Assembly (NCBI RefSeq): GCF_000799715.1
Contig: NZ_JUHG01000001.1
Span: 124,001-188,000 of the forward strand
Reading direction: 5' to 3'
DNA: 64,000 bases
Origin: Martinezella rhizogenes
Lineage (GTDB): Bacteria > Pseudomonadota > Alphaproteobacteria > Rhizobiales > Rhizobiaceae
Part shown: in pieces, positions 1 to 9,174 of the stretch
Position numbering within the stretch: position 1 is the stretch's first letter
Layout of the letters: each line of letters starts with the position of its first letter
Notes under the pieces: model-generated
What the model saw: the letters and a program-made list of their open reading frames with translations, nothing else
Database searches by the model: none
What the model was told of the DNA's origin: nothing
Program-made: the position numbers and the translations under genes

Positions 1-854
1 CCGCGTTGCTGTCCGGAGCGGTCTTGCGCATCTCGGCGAGGCGCGCCCGCGCGTTGGCCAGCTGGACGGATAATTGGCTGATGAGTTCGACCATTGAGGT
101 GGAAGTGGCGTTCGGATCGATCATCAGCTCCTTGTTGCGGAAGGTTGTGATTTTTTTCTGCGCATCGATGACCTGCTGTTCCGCTTCCTTCACTTCGTTA
201 TCGGCAAATCGGACGGCGTCGCCGCGGGCGCGATCGTTCATGCGCAGCAGCAGACCGCCACCAAGCGTAAGCAGCGTATTGTTCAAATCGTAGGCGTCTT
301 GCGCATGGAAGGCGGTGGTGCGCAATACCGTGATGCCGGTCGTGTCGTTGTGGATGACTTCGACACGATCCGAATAATACTGGTAGAGTTCCTCTTCGCT
401 ATTGTTTTCCCAGAAACGCGGATAGCGCATCAGCCGGTCGGCCTGCGGACTTCCGAAAATCGCGCGCACGGGCATCTGTTCGCCAAGTTCCTTCAGCGCA
501 TCGCGCGAACGCAAGTATTCCTGAACGGAGAAAGTGTCGTCCTGCGAACGCGTTATGCCGCTGTTTTGCAGCAGGGAGCCAAAGGCACTTGAAGATGGCG
601 GTGCGGCCATACGCACCACGAATGAAGCTTCCGATACGAAGATCGGCGCTGCGAAGAATGCATAATAGATGCTGACCGCCAGCGTGGGAAGCAGGACGAT
701 CAGCAGGAACATGTATCGCCGCTTGGATCGCTTTCGCCGCTTGCCGACTTTCGCCGGCTCAAAAGCCGGCGGCGTGGTCCGGTAAGCGAACGGCCGCGGG
801 CGCTGCTTTTCATCGGGCATCTTGCCCTCGGCCTCGGGGTTCAGGAGAGCCATG
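1..854 (-). CDS. kpsE: KpsE/CtrB/BexC-type capsule export adaptor, partial (C-terminus outside window)
   Basis: Inner-membrane polysaccharide co-polymerase that bridges the capsule ABC transporter and the outer-membrane channel. The reading frame runs from the ATG at 852-854 off the left edge, so about 284 residues are present. The N-terminus is cytoplasmic and basic (KVGKRRKRSKRR). One membrane segment follows (about residues 47-67), and then a periplasmic part with the family sequence FVVRMAAPP, a QDD element (SQDDTFSVQEYL) and a predicted coiled coil after RARGDAVRFADNEV. The second membrane helix expected at the C-terminus lies outside the window. It is a paralogue of the 9529-10734 gene, which shares FVVR and QDD elements. 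It is divergent from kpsM across 163 bp. The family call is firm; the exact orthologue (for example RkpR of rhizobia) is not settled. Confidence 0.85.
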
Positions 855-1017
855 GCAGCACCTTTCTAGTTGATTGTTTACTAATACGCCCGGACTTCCG
901 CGCGTTATGTACCGTAATTGTCCAAAGCTGACGCAAAGAAGATTGAGCGGAGAACCTTGGCCGGTATCGTGGAACAACCCGCCGATAACGCACGGGTGAA
1001 GAAAAGGAGTCTTCCGC

Positions 1018-1827
1018 ATGGACCCGATATATGGTGAAGCTCATGGCCGCGGGCAGTTCATCACGGGATTGAAGATTCAGGCCCGTGTTCTCGGTGCCAT
1101 GATCATGCGTGAGGTGGTAACGCGTTACGGGCGCGAGAATATCGGTTTTCTCTGGCTGATGCTGGAGCCGATGATCCTTACGGGCGGCGTCATGATTATG
1201 TGGACGCTCCTGAGGCACGAAGCCCACGGGCTCACGGTCGTCGCCTTTGTTCTCAGTGGTTACATGCCGCTGACCCTCTGGCGTCATGTGACGGGTCATG
1301 CGGTCTCGTGTCTGCGCCAGAACCTGCCACTGATGTATCATCGCCAGATCCGCCTGGCTGATGCACTCATTTCCCGCGCGCTTCTGGAAATCGGTGGCAC
1401 TACGACGGCGCTGATCGTCGTCTACATTGTGGTTCGACTGGCGGGGTTCATGCCACCCTACGAAAATCTCGGGATGCTCCTGGCGGGTTGGCTGTTCATG
1501 GCATGGTTCTCCTTTGCCGTCGGACTGATTTTTGCCGCTGGCTCGGAAAGATTCGAATTCGTGGAAAAGTTTGTGCAGCCGTTGCAATATCTCACGCTGC
1601 CAATCTCGGGCATGTTTTTCATGGTGGCGTGGCTGCCGAGTGGGGCGCAGAAGCTGGCGCTGTATGTTCCGCTCGTTCACTGCTTCGAAATGTTCCGTGC
1701 TGGCGTGTTCGGCGATACGGTGAAATCCTTTTATGATGTCGGCTATCTCGTTAAGAGCTGCCTGTTCACCACTGCCGTGGGCCTCTTTCTCGTCAACTGG
1801 GCACGTCGTCATGTGAAGTTCGAATAG
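1018..1827 (+). CDS. kpsM: Capsule polysaccharide ABC transporter permease, KpsM/CtrC/BexB-type
   Basis: Membrane subunit of the ABC-2 transporter that moves lipid-linked capsule polymer across the inner membrane, working with KpsT (10731-11462). The 269 residues match the family length. The N-terminus has the amphipathic MIMREVVTRYGRENIGFLW element typical of KpsM/Wzm proteins, followed by about six hydrophobic segments (roughly residues 42-65, 72-90, 122-142, 147-173, 190-206, 240-258). A Shine-Dalgarno sequence AAGGAG precedes the ATG. It stands alone on the plus strand between two minus-strand capsule genes, separated from its ATPase by about 9 kb, whereas kpsM and kpsT are neighbours in the classic loci. 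Confidence 0.88.
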   Translation: MDPIYGEAHGRGQFITGLKIQARVLGAMIMREVVTRYGRENIGFLWLMLEPMILTGGVMIMWTLLRHEAHGLTVVAFVLSGYMPLTLWRHVTGHAVSCLRQNLPLMYHRQIRLADALISRALLEIGGTTTALIVVYIVVRLAGFMPPYENLGMLLAGWLFMAWFSFAVGLIFAAGSERFEFVEKFVQPLQYLTLPISGMFFMVAWLPSGAQKLALYVPLVHCFEMFRAGVFGDTVKSFYDVGYLVKSCLFTTAVGLFLVNWARRHVKFE

Positions 1828-1855
1828 AACGTCGTTGGTCATATGCCTGGTGGGT

Positions 1856-2950
1856 TCACTGCTTGGCATAATATTGCACCTGGTTCTGGAATTCGAACGA
1901 ACGCAGTAGCGTGTCTCGTAGCTCCTTGCGGTTAGCGAGGGCGTAGTGGTTGAGAAAGGTCAGGGCCGATTCCGGCTCGCGACCGAGGATCCAACGAAAA
2001 GCCGCGACAACGTCGTTCGATTCGACGGGGTCGCCAAAATGGTTGTGTGCGGGGCTTTGGATTTTCGCAAACAAATAGGGCAGCGCGCCGTGCAGGATAT
2101 CGAGCCCGAACCGCTGCAGGTTCGGGTTCGATAGGGCGGTCTTGGAAAAAGCATCCATGAGACCGGAATAGTTGGTGAGTGTCGACACAAGGTCGCACGA
2201 GCGCGACAGACCGTCAAAGCCGCCATTGGCGTGGAAGATTGCCGCCGTTTCTATCCAGACCTCCGCTGCATAATGCATCGGCGCCGGCCCATAGAGAGCC
2301 GTGTCGTCGGAGTAGATGGAAACTGGCGGTGTCAATACTCGGCTGTTTTTGATGCGTACGAGGCAGAAGTCGATCAGCATGCGGCAGATCGGATAGCGCA
2401 TCTGCCACCGGCAGAAGTCCGTCATATAGGTGTTGCTGTCGATAAGGGTCCCGCGGTAGTCGGCCGTAGGCGGGACGTCGAGAAAGATCACTTCCGTATC
2501 CGGCAATTCCGCGTTTAGGAACTCGCAGAATTTCTGCATGGCGTCGGTTGCAAGCTGCCAAAATTCGCGACTTCCAAAAGGCACGATCTTGAAAAGGCTG
2601 AACGCTTCGAGCTGCTGATGTGAACCGGCCTCGAGCAATTCATAGGGGACGGTCAGTACGCTGTTCTTGTAGCGCATGATCGAGGCCCGCGACGCGCGGG
2701 AGAAGTCCACGACAAGCGTTTGCGGACCGGCTTCCTTCAGCCTTTCGCGAAAACCCTTCTTTGCCTCGTACAGCAATTTCTTTTTGATCGGCTCGGGCCA
2801 CTGCTCGATACCCTTGATGCTGACCTTTCTGTGATCCATGAAGCTGGCAACGTTTATCCCATAGCAGAAGAAACCGAGCCTGCTTTCCGGAAAGGCATAC
2901 TTCACAAATTCCTCGCTGGGACATGAGCCATAATAGGCGATGACGCTCAT
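1856..2950 (-). CDS. DUF6270-like capsule-locus protein with C-terminal LGR module
   Basis: The 364 residues begin with a GSCPSEE element, resembling the GSC start of DUF6270/SGNH-like proteins found in polysaccharide loci. Their biochemical role is not established. The last 45 residues (about 318-362) form a small helical module with FRWILGREP and LLRSFEFQNQ. This resembles the N-terminal module of the upstream FkbM methyltransferase (FILGRPL, FLSSSEFHNR) and the DUF4214-like modules of other bacteria. No signal peptide or membrane segment is visible. It is the last gene of the minus-strand capsule operon, 100 bp after the methyltransferase and preceded by a hairpin and a short leader ORF. 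The only in-frame start is the ATG at 2948-2950, which has no close ribosome site of its own. A capsule modification role is inferred from context. Confidence 0.6.
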   Translation of the reverse strand: MSVIAYYGSCPSEEFVKYAFPESRLGFFCYGINVASFMDHRKVSIKGIEQWPEPIKKKLLYEAKKGFRERLKEAGPQTLVVDFSRASRASIMRYKNSVLTVPYELLEAGSHQQLEAFSLFKIVPFGSREFWQLATDAMQKFCEFLNAELPDTEVIFLDVPPTADYRGTLIDSNTYMTDFCRWQMRYPICRMLIDFCLVRIKNSRVLTPPVSIYSDDTALYGPAPMHYAAEVWIETAAIFHANGGFDGLSRSCDLVSTLTNYSGLMDAFSKTALSNPNLQRFGLDILHGALPYLFAKIQSPAHNHFGDPVESNDVVAAFRWILGREPESALTFLNHYALANRKELRDTLLRSFEFQNQVQYYAKQ

Positions 2951-2967
2951 GCGATTGACCAGTTCAT
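2947..2967 (-). CDS. Candidate 6-residue leader minicistron (MNWSIA) coupled to the DUF6270-like gene
   Basis: A purine-rich site (GGGGGAG) on the minus strand lies 6 bases before an ATG at 2965-2967. The frame encodes MNWSIA and ends in a TGA that overlaps the ATG of the downstream gene (ATGA, 2947-2950). The downstream ATG has no good ribosome site at normal spacing and no in-frame alternative start before an upstream stop. Reinitiation from this minicistron is a plausible way for it to be translated. It is a reading-frame observation only. Confidence 0.3.
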   Translation of the reverse strand: MNWSIA

Positions 2968-2994
2968 TGAATACTCCCCCTTATCAAGCATTGC

Positions 2995-3024
2995 CCGTCC
3001 GGCTTCCCCGACGAAGCCGGACGG
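2995..3024. repeat. 12-bp perfect inverted repeat (hairpin) between capsule genes
   Basis: Arms 2995-3006 and 3013-3024 are perfectly complementary around a 6-base loop. There is no T-run on either strand, so it is not a standard terminator. In the minus-strand transcript it sits between the FkbM gene and the DUF6270-like gene and could stabilise the upstream message or attenuate the last gene. Its core CCGGCTTC/GAAGCCGG recurs in the hairpin at 20273-20315. Confidence 0.6.
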
Positions 3025-3050
3025 AGATGTTGGTTAGAGCGCAGCCTCCT

Positions 3051-4235
3051 TCACACGGCCTCCTTGGCCTTCGATTTGATCGCCCTCACAGGCTGCTCAA
3101 ACGCTTTCGCTTCCGAGGACCTTGCCGATTTCATCATTAGTTCTACGCCGGAGGACAGGAGGCGATCACGCACCTGGCCGAGACGATCTTGATGAATGGC
3201 CAGAATATTTCCGACCTTGCCGACCGAGAAATCCATGTCGAGTTCAGCGGCGGTCTCTACCTGGATCACCTGATCCTGGTCGCTATTCCAGATGCTGTAG
3301 CCCAGTTCAGATAGACGCCGGTGGATGGAGCCGGGCGTTGTTTTCGACAGGACGGCGAGCATGTCGCGGTTGATCTCCATCAACAGCGTCGGTTTGTGTG
3401 CAGCGAAAGTGCGTTTTGCGCCCTCGAGGAAAAGGCCTTCGGCACCTTCGATGTCCACTTTCATCGCGTCTGGTCGCATGTCGCCGACGACGCGATCGAG
3501 CGTTTCAACCTCGACCGTCCGTCCGAATTTCGCATCCTGGTTGTCGGCAACCAACCGTGTCGCTCCGGCATTGCTGGTGTCCTCGGCATTGTTGAGCCGC
3601 ATTTCTCCCGGCAAATCGGCAAGGGCTTGCTGCCGGACACTGACGCGGTCGGCGAAGCCATTCTCCTGGATGGAGCGGTTGAAGAGGTCCCAAAGTTTCG
3701 GCAGCGGCTCGAAGGCAAGTATCTTGCCTCTGAATGTGGGGCGAGATGCCACGGAGAGCGAGTAATAGCCGACGTTGCCGCCAACATCGATGAATTGCCC
3801 GTCATCCGGCACGATTGCCTTGACCAAGTCGATGTCGAACTTCTCATATTCGCCACTCAAGATCCCGAAGGAAATGTGGTACTGCCTCAGGTCCAAATAC
3901 AATTTGAAATTGTATTTGGTCTCGAAGAGTACGACGATCGATTTCGGAATGAAATTGTTGAAAAGCAGCTCGCCATGGCGATTGTGAAATTCGGACGAGG
4001 AAAGGAATCGCTTGCGATGCTCCTCCAGCGGAATGTCGGTGAGCTGCAGGAGATTCTTGCCAATGGCATCCCTTTCGTCTTCGTTGAGCGGACGACCAAG
4101 GATGAATTTGTAGCAGTTCTCAATATCGTAGTAGCTGGTCACGTTGCTGGCCCTTCCTCCTGCTGGAGACATGAAATTGTTCCGTTCCCTTGTGATGCGG
4201 ATATCGCCTTTTGCTGAATCCACGTTACTGTTCAT
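3051..4235 (-). CDS. FkbM-family methyltransferase with N-terminal LGR module
   Basis: A SAM-dependent O-methyltransferase of the FkbM family, expected to methylate a capsule sugar. The start is the ATG at 4233-4235. It overlaps the stop of the preceding glycosyltransferase (ATGA) and has GGGAG at good spacing, giving 394 residues; a longer upstream frame is unlikely. Residues about 36-87 form a helical module (FILGRPL to FLSSSEF) similar to the C-terminus of the next gene. The SAM-binding motif FIDVGGNVGYYSL lies at 148-160. AFEPLPKLW and KVDIEGAEG follow in the order typical of the family. There is no signal peptide, so action is cytoplasmic. The family is clear; the substrate is unknown. 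Confidence 0.82.
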   Translation of the reverse strand: MNSNVDSAKGDIRITRERNNFMSPAGGRASNVTSYYDIENCYKFILGRPLNEDERDAIGKNLLQLTDIPLEEHRKRFLSSSEFHNRHGELLFNNFIPKSIVVLFETKYNFKLYLDLRQYHISFGILSGEYEKFDIDLVKAIVPDDGQFIDVGGNVGYYSLSVASRPTFRGKILAFEPLPKLWDLFNRSIQENGFADRVSVRQQALADLPGEMRLNNAEDTSNAGATRLVADNQDAKFGRTVEVETLDRVVGDMRPDAMKVDIEGAEGLFLEGAKRTFAAHKPTLLMEINRDMLAVLSKTTPGSIHRRLSELGYSIWNSDQDQVIQVETAAELDMDFSVGKVGNILAIHQDRLGQVRDRLLSSGVELMMKSARSSEAKAFEQPVRAIKSKAKEAV

Positions 4236-5596
4236 GACAACGCTCCCATCGGCATAGCCAAGGAGCGCTGCGGTGCACGTTGCGCGGAATAGCGGTGTGC
4301 CGCCACGTCGCTTTCGATCAGGGTTTCGAGATCCCCGAAGTGCATATCCCATCGGTTTGCAGCGCTTATTCTGGTCCGACGCAGTGGCGATGCCGTGATC
4401 GCATCCACTGCCGCGCGCCAGCTAAGGCCGTCGAGGGGGTCTAGGAAGGTCGCTTCATCGATACCCGCGGCCTCGCGATGCGACGTGATATTGGAGGCAA
4501 TGACCGGCGTGCGCAGTGCGAGCGCTTCGGTGATCGGCATGCCGTATCCTTCGGCGAAGGACGGCGCGAGCAAGGCGGCGGCGCCAGAGATGAGCCGAGC
4601 CAGTGCCGCGTCTTCCAGCCCCGGCACCTCGATCACGAGCCCCGGCAAGGCAGGGCAGCGTTCGAGCATCGCAAGGACATGGCTGTTCTCCCACCCTCTC
4701 TTGCCGACGATCACCAGGCGAGGTGCTTTGGGGCCGTCGCGCTCGGCCAGATGTTGCCAGAGGCGGAGCAGCAATATGTGGTTCTTGCGCGGCTCGATGG
4801 TGCCGACCGTGACAAAATAGGGATTCTGAGGGCGCTGGATGTCTTGCGACGCATTCAGGAAGCACTGCTCGACACCCGGCGGCAGCACGGCAATCGAAGG
4901 CAGCTTCCGATTGCTCTCCTGAGCGTAGGTGCGAAGAGCTCGGGCGGTAACCTGCGAATTGCAGAGGACGAGCGCGGCATGCTGCAACACGGTGTCCATC
5001 CTGCGGCGATGCCGTTCGGGCTCCTCAGGCCGGACAAATTCTGGATGGGACAGCGGAATGAGGTCATGCACATAGAATATGCCATTGCGACCCGTTTCCT
5101 TGAGCCAGGAAAAAGCGGAGGTCCGCTCGAGCCGGCTATGGGACACATGCACGAACGACGCGTCGCGCGGTACCGCCGGGCCATGGGAAAAGTGGCTGGC
5201 GACCGCATGCGCAAGCTTCCGCAGCTTCTGCGAATGCGCGCCGCCGTCCTTCGTCGCTGCTGTCGGTTGCCAGGGAATTTTGCCATCGATCGCCGCGAAG
5301 ATTTTTTCCAGAAGCGCTGCCTGGGAAGACGAGATTTCGGTTGTGGCCCAGCGCCCGTTGAGGGTGGAGATCAGGCCATCTGCCCGATCGGTTCCAACTG
5401 ATATCGCTCCATGATAGCCGGTCTCGATGAACGATGGAGATTGCGAGAGCTGGATAGCATCCGATGGGATAGCTTGTTTTTTGCGGCGCTCGTTGAGCCA
5501 GAGCGCGTAGTGCAGTTCGTAGCGATCAATACCGGTCGGCGTCGGGCAATGCGCCCGCTCCATGAGCCGGGAAATATCCATGACAACAGAGTTCAT
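4232..5596 (-). CDS. GT4-type glycosyltransferase
   Basis: A retaining GT-B glycosyltransferase that probably adds a sugar to the capsule repeat. The ATG at 5594-5596 overlaps the kpsC stop (ATGA) and has a GAAGG-like ribosome site, giving 454 residues. The N-terminal half contains FVHVSHSRLER and FYVHDLIPLSHPE. The C-terminal nucleotide-sugar domain starts near VTVGTIEPRKNH, continues with LVIVGKRGWE, and carries the E-x7-E signature in FAEGYGMPITEAL. The neighbours are kpsC upstream and the FkbM methyltransferase downstream, both overlapping it, so the three are likely co-translated. Donor and linkage cannot be read from the sequence. Confidence 0.85.
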   Translation of the reverse strand: MNSVVMDISRLMERAHCPTPTGIDRYELHYALWLNERRKKQAIPSDAIQLSQSPSFIETGYHGAISVGTDRADGLISTLNGRWATTEISSSQAALLEKIFAAIDGKIPWQPTAATKDGGAHSQKLRKLAHAVASHFSHGPAVPRDASFVHVSHSRLERTSAFSWLKETGRNGIFYVHDLIPLSHPEFVRPEEPERHRRRMDTVLQHAALVLCNSQVTARALRTYAQESNRKLPSIAVLPPGVEQCFLNASQDIQRPQNPYFVTVGTIEPRKNHILLLRLWQHLAERDGPKAPRLVIVGKRGWENSHVLAMLERCPALPGLVIEVPGLEDAALARLISGAAALLAPSFAEGYGMPITEALALRTPVIASNITSHREAAGIDEATFLDPLDGLSWRAAVDAITASPLRRTRISAANRWDMHFGDLETLIESDVAAHRYSAQRAPQRSLAMPMGALS

Positions 5597-7722
5597 CGCA
5601 GCCTTCTTATTCCAGACATGTGGATCATATGCGCCAGCCAGCGGCGCTTTGAGGGGTCCGGCGCCGTGCCCTGGCGGGCGCGGTACAATTCGGCAATGAC
5701 ATCTTCCACCTCGCAAGGCAGATCAGCGATATTCGACCAATAATGCGGGTAGAGGATGAGGGCGCCGGCCACGAGCGCGTCGAGGCTCAAGGTTCGTTTG
5801 CGTCGGAGCGAGACGACGGCGTCGTTGGTCAGGCCCCAGCCGGCGTAGAAAGGTAGCCCGTAGCACCACACCGGCCGTTCCCGCAGGAGGGCTTCGAAGC
5901 CGATCTGCGAGGTCGCGACATGGACTTCATCGGCTGCGTGAAGCAGGCCGTTCAGATCGACATTACCGACGACAAGGTCGGCGATGTCGTGTGATGGCCG
6001 GTTTCGGGCCGGATGCATGAAGGGCTCGGCAAGAAGGTCCGGATGCTGTTTGTAGACAATGAATGCATCGCCGCGGGCGCGCCGGACGGCGTTCAGAAGT
6101 TCGGCATCGGAATCGTGGCTCGCCATGCCAAGCCGCAGCGAGGCATCGTTTGGCACCTGTCCGGCGACGAGGACAACGGCTCGTCCCTTGGCTTGCTCGC
6201 GGTAATCGGGTGAGAGCTGCGCCGGCAAATTATATTTGGTTATGCCCATCGAGACGATGGTTTGACGGAGCCTTTTTGCGCGTTCGAGGAGCACGCTGTC
6301 GAATTCCGTGGTGCTCAGCATCATTTCAAGCCTGCTTGGCTTGGAGGCATCGAAATAGATGCCCTCGGCATCGAAGCAAAGCGAGGAGGGCGGAACGAGC
6401 GACGTTCCGAGCCCGGCGGAGCGGATGAACCCGTCTTCCACCCGGATGATCGACCGCCTGCCCCCCTGTTTCCATAGGGTGCTTTCCTCCGGCGGAGCGC
6501 TGTTGCCCCACAAAACGATCTTGTCCGCCGCCTGGATCTGGGCGACCGTGGGTCTGTTCGCGAATTGGACCTGGGAGCAGGGGCTTGTCAGGTAGCGACG
6601 CAGGACCGAGCGCTTGTGCAGAGAGAAATTGACGCAAAGGTAGCGACCGGAGAGTGAGGACGCGCGGCGACGCCATTCCAGCAATCGTTCGACAGCCTGT
6701 TCCGCCACGATTGGCTGGCGTGTAACCGGATCGACGTAGAGTGAATATTGAAGAAGCATGGCGTCGGCGAGCTCGTCGATGCCGACGCGACGTGTTCGGC
6801 GCGCGCGCGCCGTAACCGCGACAAGGCTGTCGGCGCGGTCCTGCGTCAGGCCCCATCCCGCGTAAGCAGGCATGCCGAATGTCACGACGGTCATGCCGCG
6901 CAGCAGCGCGTCCAGGCCGAGCTGGCTCGAGACGGTCCAGACTTCGTCCACGATATCCAGAACAGAATGAGGAGAAATGGCGCTGTCGACGAACTGAACA
7001 CGGCTTTCGCGCGCATACGAGGCCAGATAGCCTTTCGCACGGCCAGCCACGACATCGGGGTGGCTTTTGATAATGATATCCGCGTTGCTCTCGGCGCGCG
7101 CGGCACCCAACATCCTGAGAAAGGTTTCGGCATTGGCACCCGAGCCGGCAATGGAGCGGTCACCGACGACCTGATCTACAAGCAGGATGCGCTTGCGACG
7201 GGTAGGGCGAAGCGAGACGTTTCCCTCGGGCAAATGATTGTATTTGGAAAGCCGCTCATGGACGATCCATTCACGCAGTTTTTTGGCTCGCGCCAGATCG
7301 GCGCCCGGCGTGCCGTCTTGCAGCAATGTTTCAAGCCGGGACGGCGCATGAGCCGAGAAATGAATGCCGAGATCATCCGCGATCAGGGAAACGGAGGGGG
7401 CACCGGCCTTGCCGAGGCCGACAGAGCGCAGGAAACCGTCTTCCAGGGTCCAGTAGGGAAGTTTGCGCATGTGAGCGTAGCGGCGAGCGAGGCGAGCAAG
7501 CGGCTTGTCACCCCAGCCAACCACGCCGTCGGCCTCTCGCCCGATACGCTCGATCGGCTGAAGCGACGCGGAGAGAGTGGAGCCGATCAGCGGGAAACGC
7601 CAGCGTGTCGGAAGGAACGCTAGAAGCTGTGCATCCGTCGGCGGCAACCAGACCGCGCGCTCATTCGGCTCCGCCGGTATTGGCCGCTGCTCGTTGGGAA
7701 AGAGTGTGAAATCCGAAAACAT
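5593..7722 (-). CDS. kpsC: KpsC-type dual beta-Kdo transferase of the capsule lipid linker
   Basis: KpsC extends the oligo-Kdo linker on lyso-phosphatidylglycerol that anchors group 2-type capsules, at the cytoplasmic face of the inner membrane. The protein (709 residues) is a tandem duplication. The first module has EDGFLRSVG near residues 94-102 and YAGWGLTQD; the second has EDGFIRSAG near residue 430 and YAGWGLTND. Both also carry a PSRLE element. This two-module layout is characteristic of KpsC. The start was set at the ATG at 7720-7722 because GGGAG lies 7 bases upstream; a TTG two codons earlier is possible. It is 21 bp downstream of kpsS and overlaps the next gene by ATGA. Confidence 0.92.
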   Translation of the reverse strand: MFSDFTLFPNEQRPIPAEPNERAVWLPPTDAQLLAFLPTRWRFPLIGSTLSASLQPIERIGREADGVVGWGDKPLARLARRYAHMRKLPYWTLEDGFLRSVGLGKAGAPSVSLIADDLGIHFSAHAPSRLETLLQDGTPGADLARAKKLREWIVHERLSKYNHLPEGNVSLRPTRRKRILLVDQVVGDRSIAGSGANAETFLRMLGAARAESNADIIIKSHPDVVAGRAKGYLASYARESRVQFVDSAISPHSVLDIVDEVWTVSSQLGLDALLRGMTVVTFGMPAYAGWGLTQDRADSLVAVTARARRTRRVGIDELADAMLLQYSLYVDPVTRQPIVAEQAVERLLEWRRRASSLSGRYLCVNFSLHKRSVLRRYLTSPCSQVQFANRPTVAQIQAADKIVLWGNSAPPEESTLWKQGGRRSIIRVEDGFIRSAGLGTSLVPPSSLCFDAEGIYFDASKPSRLEMMLSTTEFDSVLLERAKRLRQTIVSMGITKYNLPAQLSPDYREQAKGRAVVLVAGQVPNDASLRLGMASHDSDAELLNAVRRARGDAFIVYKQHPDLLAEPFMHPARNRPSHDIADLVVGNVDLNGLLHAADEVHVATSQIGFEALLRERPVWCYGLPFYAGWGLTNDAVVSLRRKRTLSLDALVAGALILYPHYWSNIADLPCEVEDVIAELYRARQGTAPDPSKRRWLAHMIHMSGIRRLR

Positions 7723-7743
7723 TTGCAATCTCCCGATCTCACT

Positions 7744-9174
7744 TCACGATCTGCTGCGACCGCCGAAATCCGGCTGTTCCAGCAGTGTTGTGTTGTCCGG
7801 GCGCAGAAAAGCGATCGTCTTGGCCCGAGCGGTGGAGGGAAGTTGCAGGCGAATGCGCTGCACGACGCGCTCGGCGGTGTCTCCGACATGGGCGCGGAGA
7901 TAGAAACTGCCGTTAATAAGGCTCTGGCGATACATGTGGCGAACGAATTGCTGCACCCGTTCCTTCTGCGGAGCGATCGGATTTTGCCAGAAGTCGTCTA
8001 TCGACCTGGCGGACAACGCATCATTCTTGGGCAGGGTTGCAAGTCCCTCGGCACCATAGAAGGTGTCGCCGAGTGCGAGGAGCGGTTTTCCATGGTTGAG
8101 CGCAAGAAGGCCGGATGTGCTGTTGACGGTGATCAGGCCGAGTGAATGACGGATGAGAAGGCCGATCGATCCGTCGTCGAGCACCTGCACGCGCTCCTCA
8201 CATTTGCTGAGCAGGGCCAATTGCTTCACGAAGGGCCGATAGCTCTTGTGTCCGCGATCCATGGGGTGAATTTTGAAGACCAGTTGATGCGTCGGGTCCG
8301 CACAGCGCGCGAAGGATCTGATCGTCTCGGTGATCAGCCGTTCCATCGTCCAGCCGCGACCATGGCTCAGAAGCTGCTGGTCATCATGGACCTGCAGCGC
8401 GACGACGAAGTAGTGGCTTTCCTGATTCTCGATCAGGTCGATCGTCAGGTGGTTGTTTCTGGGGTAGTAGCGCAGTTTGCGATAGAAATTGCGCGCCCAA
8501 AGGATCACTTCCGACGATATTGCCCGGTCGCGGTGATGCTCGTTGCCGAAGAAGAATGGTGCTCCCACCGCTTTCGCCAGGTAATAGGCGATACCTTCCA
8601 TCGCCATTGACCGAAACAGATTGCCCCGCATCAATTCCGCGGGCTCCAGTTGCGTTTCCGGATCTGCGGCCGCGGGTGTGTTGATGCGTAACGGCGAGCG
8701 GGCATTGTTGCCGCCCCACTCGCAGGAAATGAAATGGGGGCGGGCATAGCCTTCTTCAAAACAAAGTACGGGCACGCCCAGCTGCCCCGCGACGTTGATA
8801 GCCGTCCGATGATACGGGCGGCAGTCACCGAAGAGCACAATGACCAGTGGCGCGTCCCTCTTGATGAAGGCTTGCAGCCAATCTGCCCAGGCATCGGTCG
8901 TGCCGCAGAAATTCACTGTGCCCTTGCCATGGGAAAAGACCCAATCGCCGCCATTGAAGTTGACCTTCAGCGTGTCATAGCCCCCCGCCCCGAGAGCTCT
9001 TGCGAGAGTATCGAAGAATGGGCCGACCGGCCCCTGCAGAAGGAGAACGAGGGATTTCGAAGCGGACGCGTCGCCACCGGGCGCTTGGGAGTGATTGGCC
9101 GCCCTGAAGTTCATGTGATCGCGCAGGTTTACAAAGTTGCTGCCGCGATCCGAGATTCCTCCGAGCTTTCCCAT
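7744..9174 (-). CDS. kpsS: KpsS-type capsule linker Kdo transferase
   Basis: KpsS adds the first Kdo to the phosphatidylglycerol acceptor before KpsC extends the linker. The family start region LLLQGPVGPFFDTLARAL and KVNFNGGDWVF is clear near residues 40-80, and CFEEGYARPHFIS, FKIHPMDRG and TVNSTSGLLAL follow. The start was set at the ATG at 9172-9174, which has AAGGA 7 bases upstream, giving 476 residues. A TTG 7 codons earlier is less likely. It is the first gene of the five-gene minus-strand capsule operon (kpsS, kpsC, GT4, FkbM, DUF6270-like). It has no signal peptide or membrane helix, in agreement with a peripheral cytoplasmic enzyme. Confidence 0.9.
   Translation of the reverse strand: MGKLGGISDRGSNFVNLRDHMNFRAANHSQAPGGDASASKSLVLLLQGPVGPFFDTLARALGAGGYDTLKVNFNGGDWVFSHGKGTVNFCGTTDAWADWLQAFIKRDAPLVIVLFGDCRPYHRTAINVAGQLGVPVLCFEEGYARPHFISCEWGGNNARSPLRINTPAAADPETQLEPAELMRGNLFRSMAMEGIAYYLAKAVGAPFFFGNEHHRDRAISSEVILWARNFYRKLRYYPRNNHLTIDLIENQESHYFVVALQVHDDQQLLSHGRGWTMERLITETIRSFARCADPTHQLVFKIHPMDRGHKSYRPFVKQLALLSKCEERVQVLDDGSIGLLIRHSLGLITVNSTSGLLALNHGKPLLALGDTFYGAEGLATLPKNDALSARSIDDFWQNPIAPQKERVQQFVRHMYRQSLINGSFYLRAHVGDTAERVVQRIRLQLPSTARAKTIAFLRPDNTTLLEQPDFGGRSRS

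Noticed and set aside
841..1869. Long minus-strand ORF opposite kpsM
   Set aside because: Shadow frame; the plus-strand KpsM frame has clear family sequence and a ribosome site, while this product is rich in His/Arg/Gln with no motif.
3321..4217. 298-residue plus-strand ORF opposite the FkbM gene
   Set aside because: Antisense shadow of a clearly coding methyltransferase frame; no ribosome site or recognisable domain.
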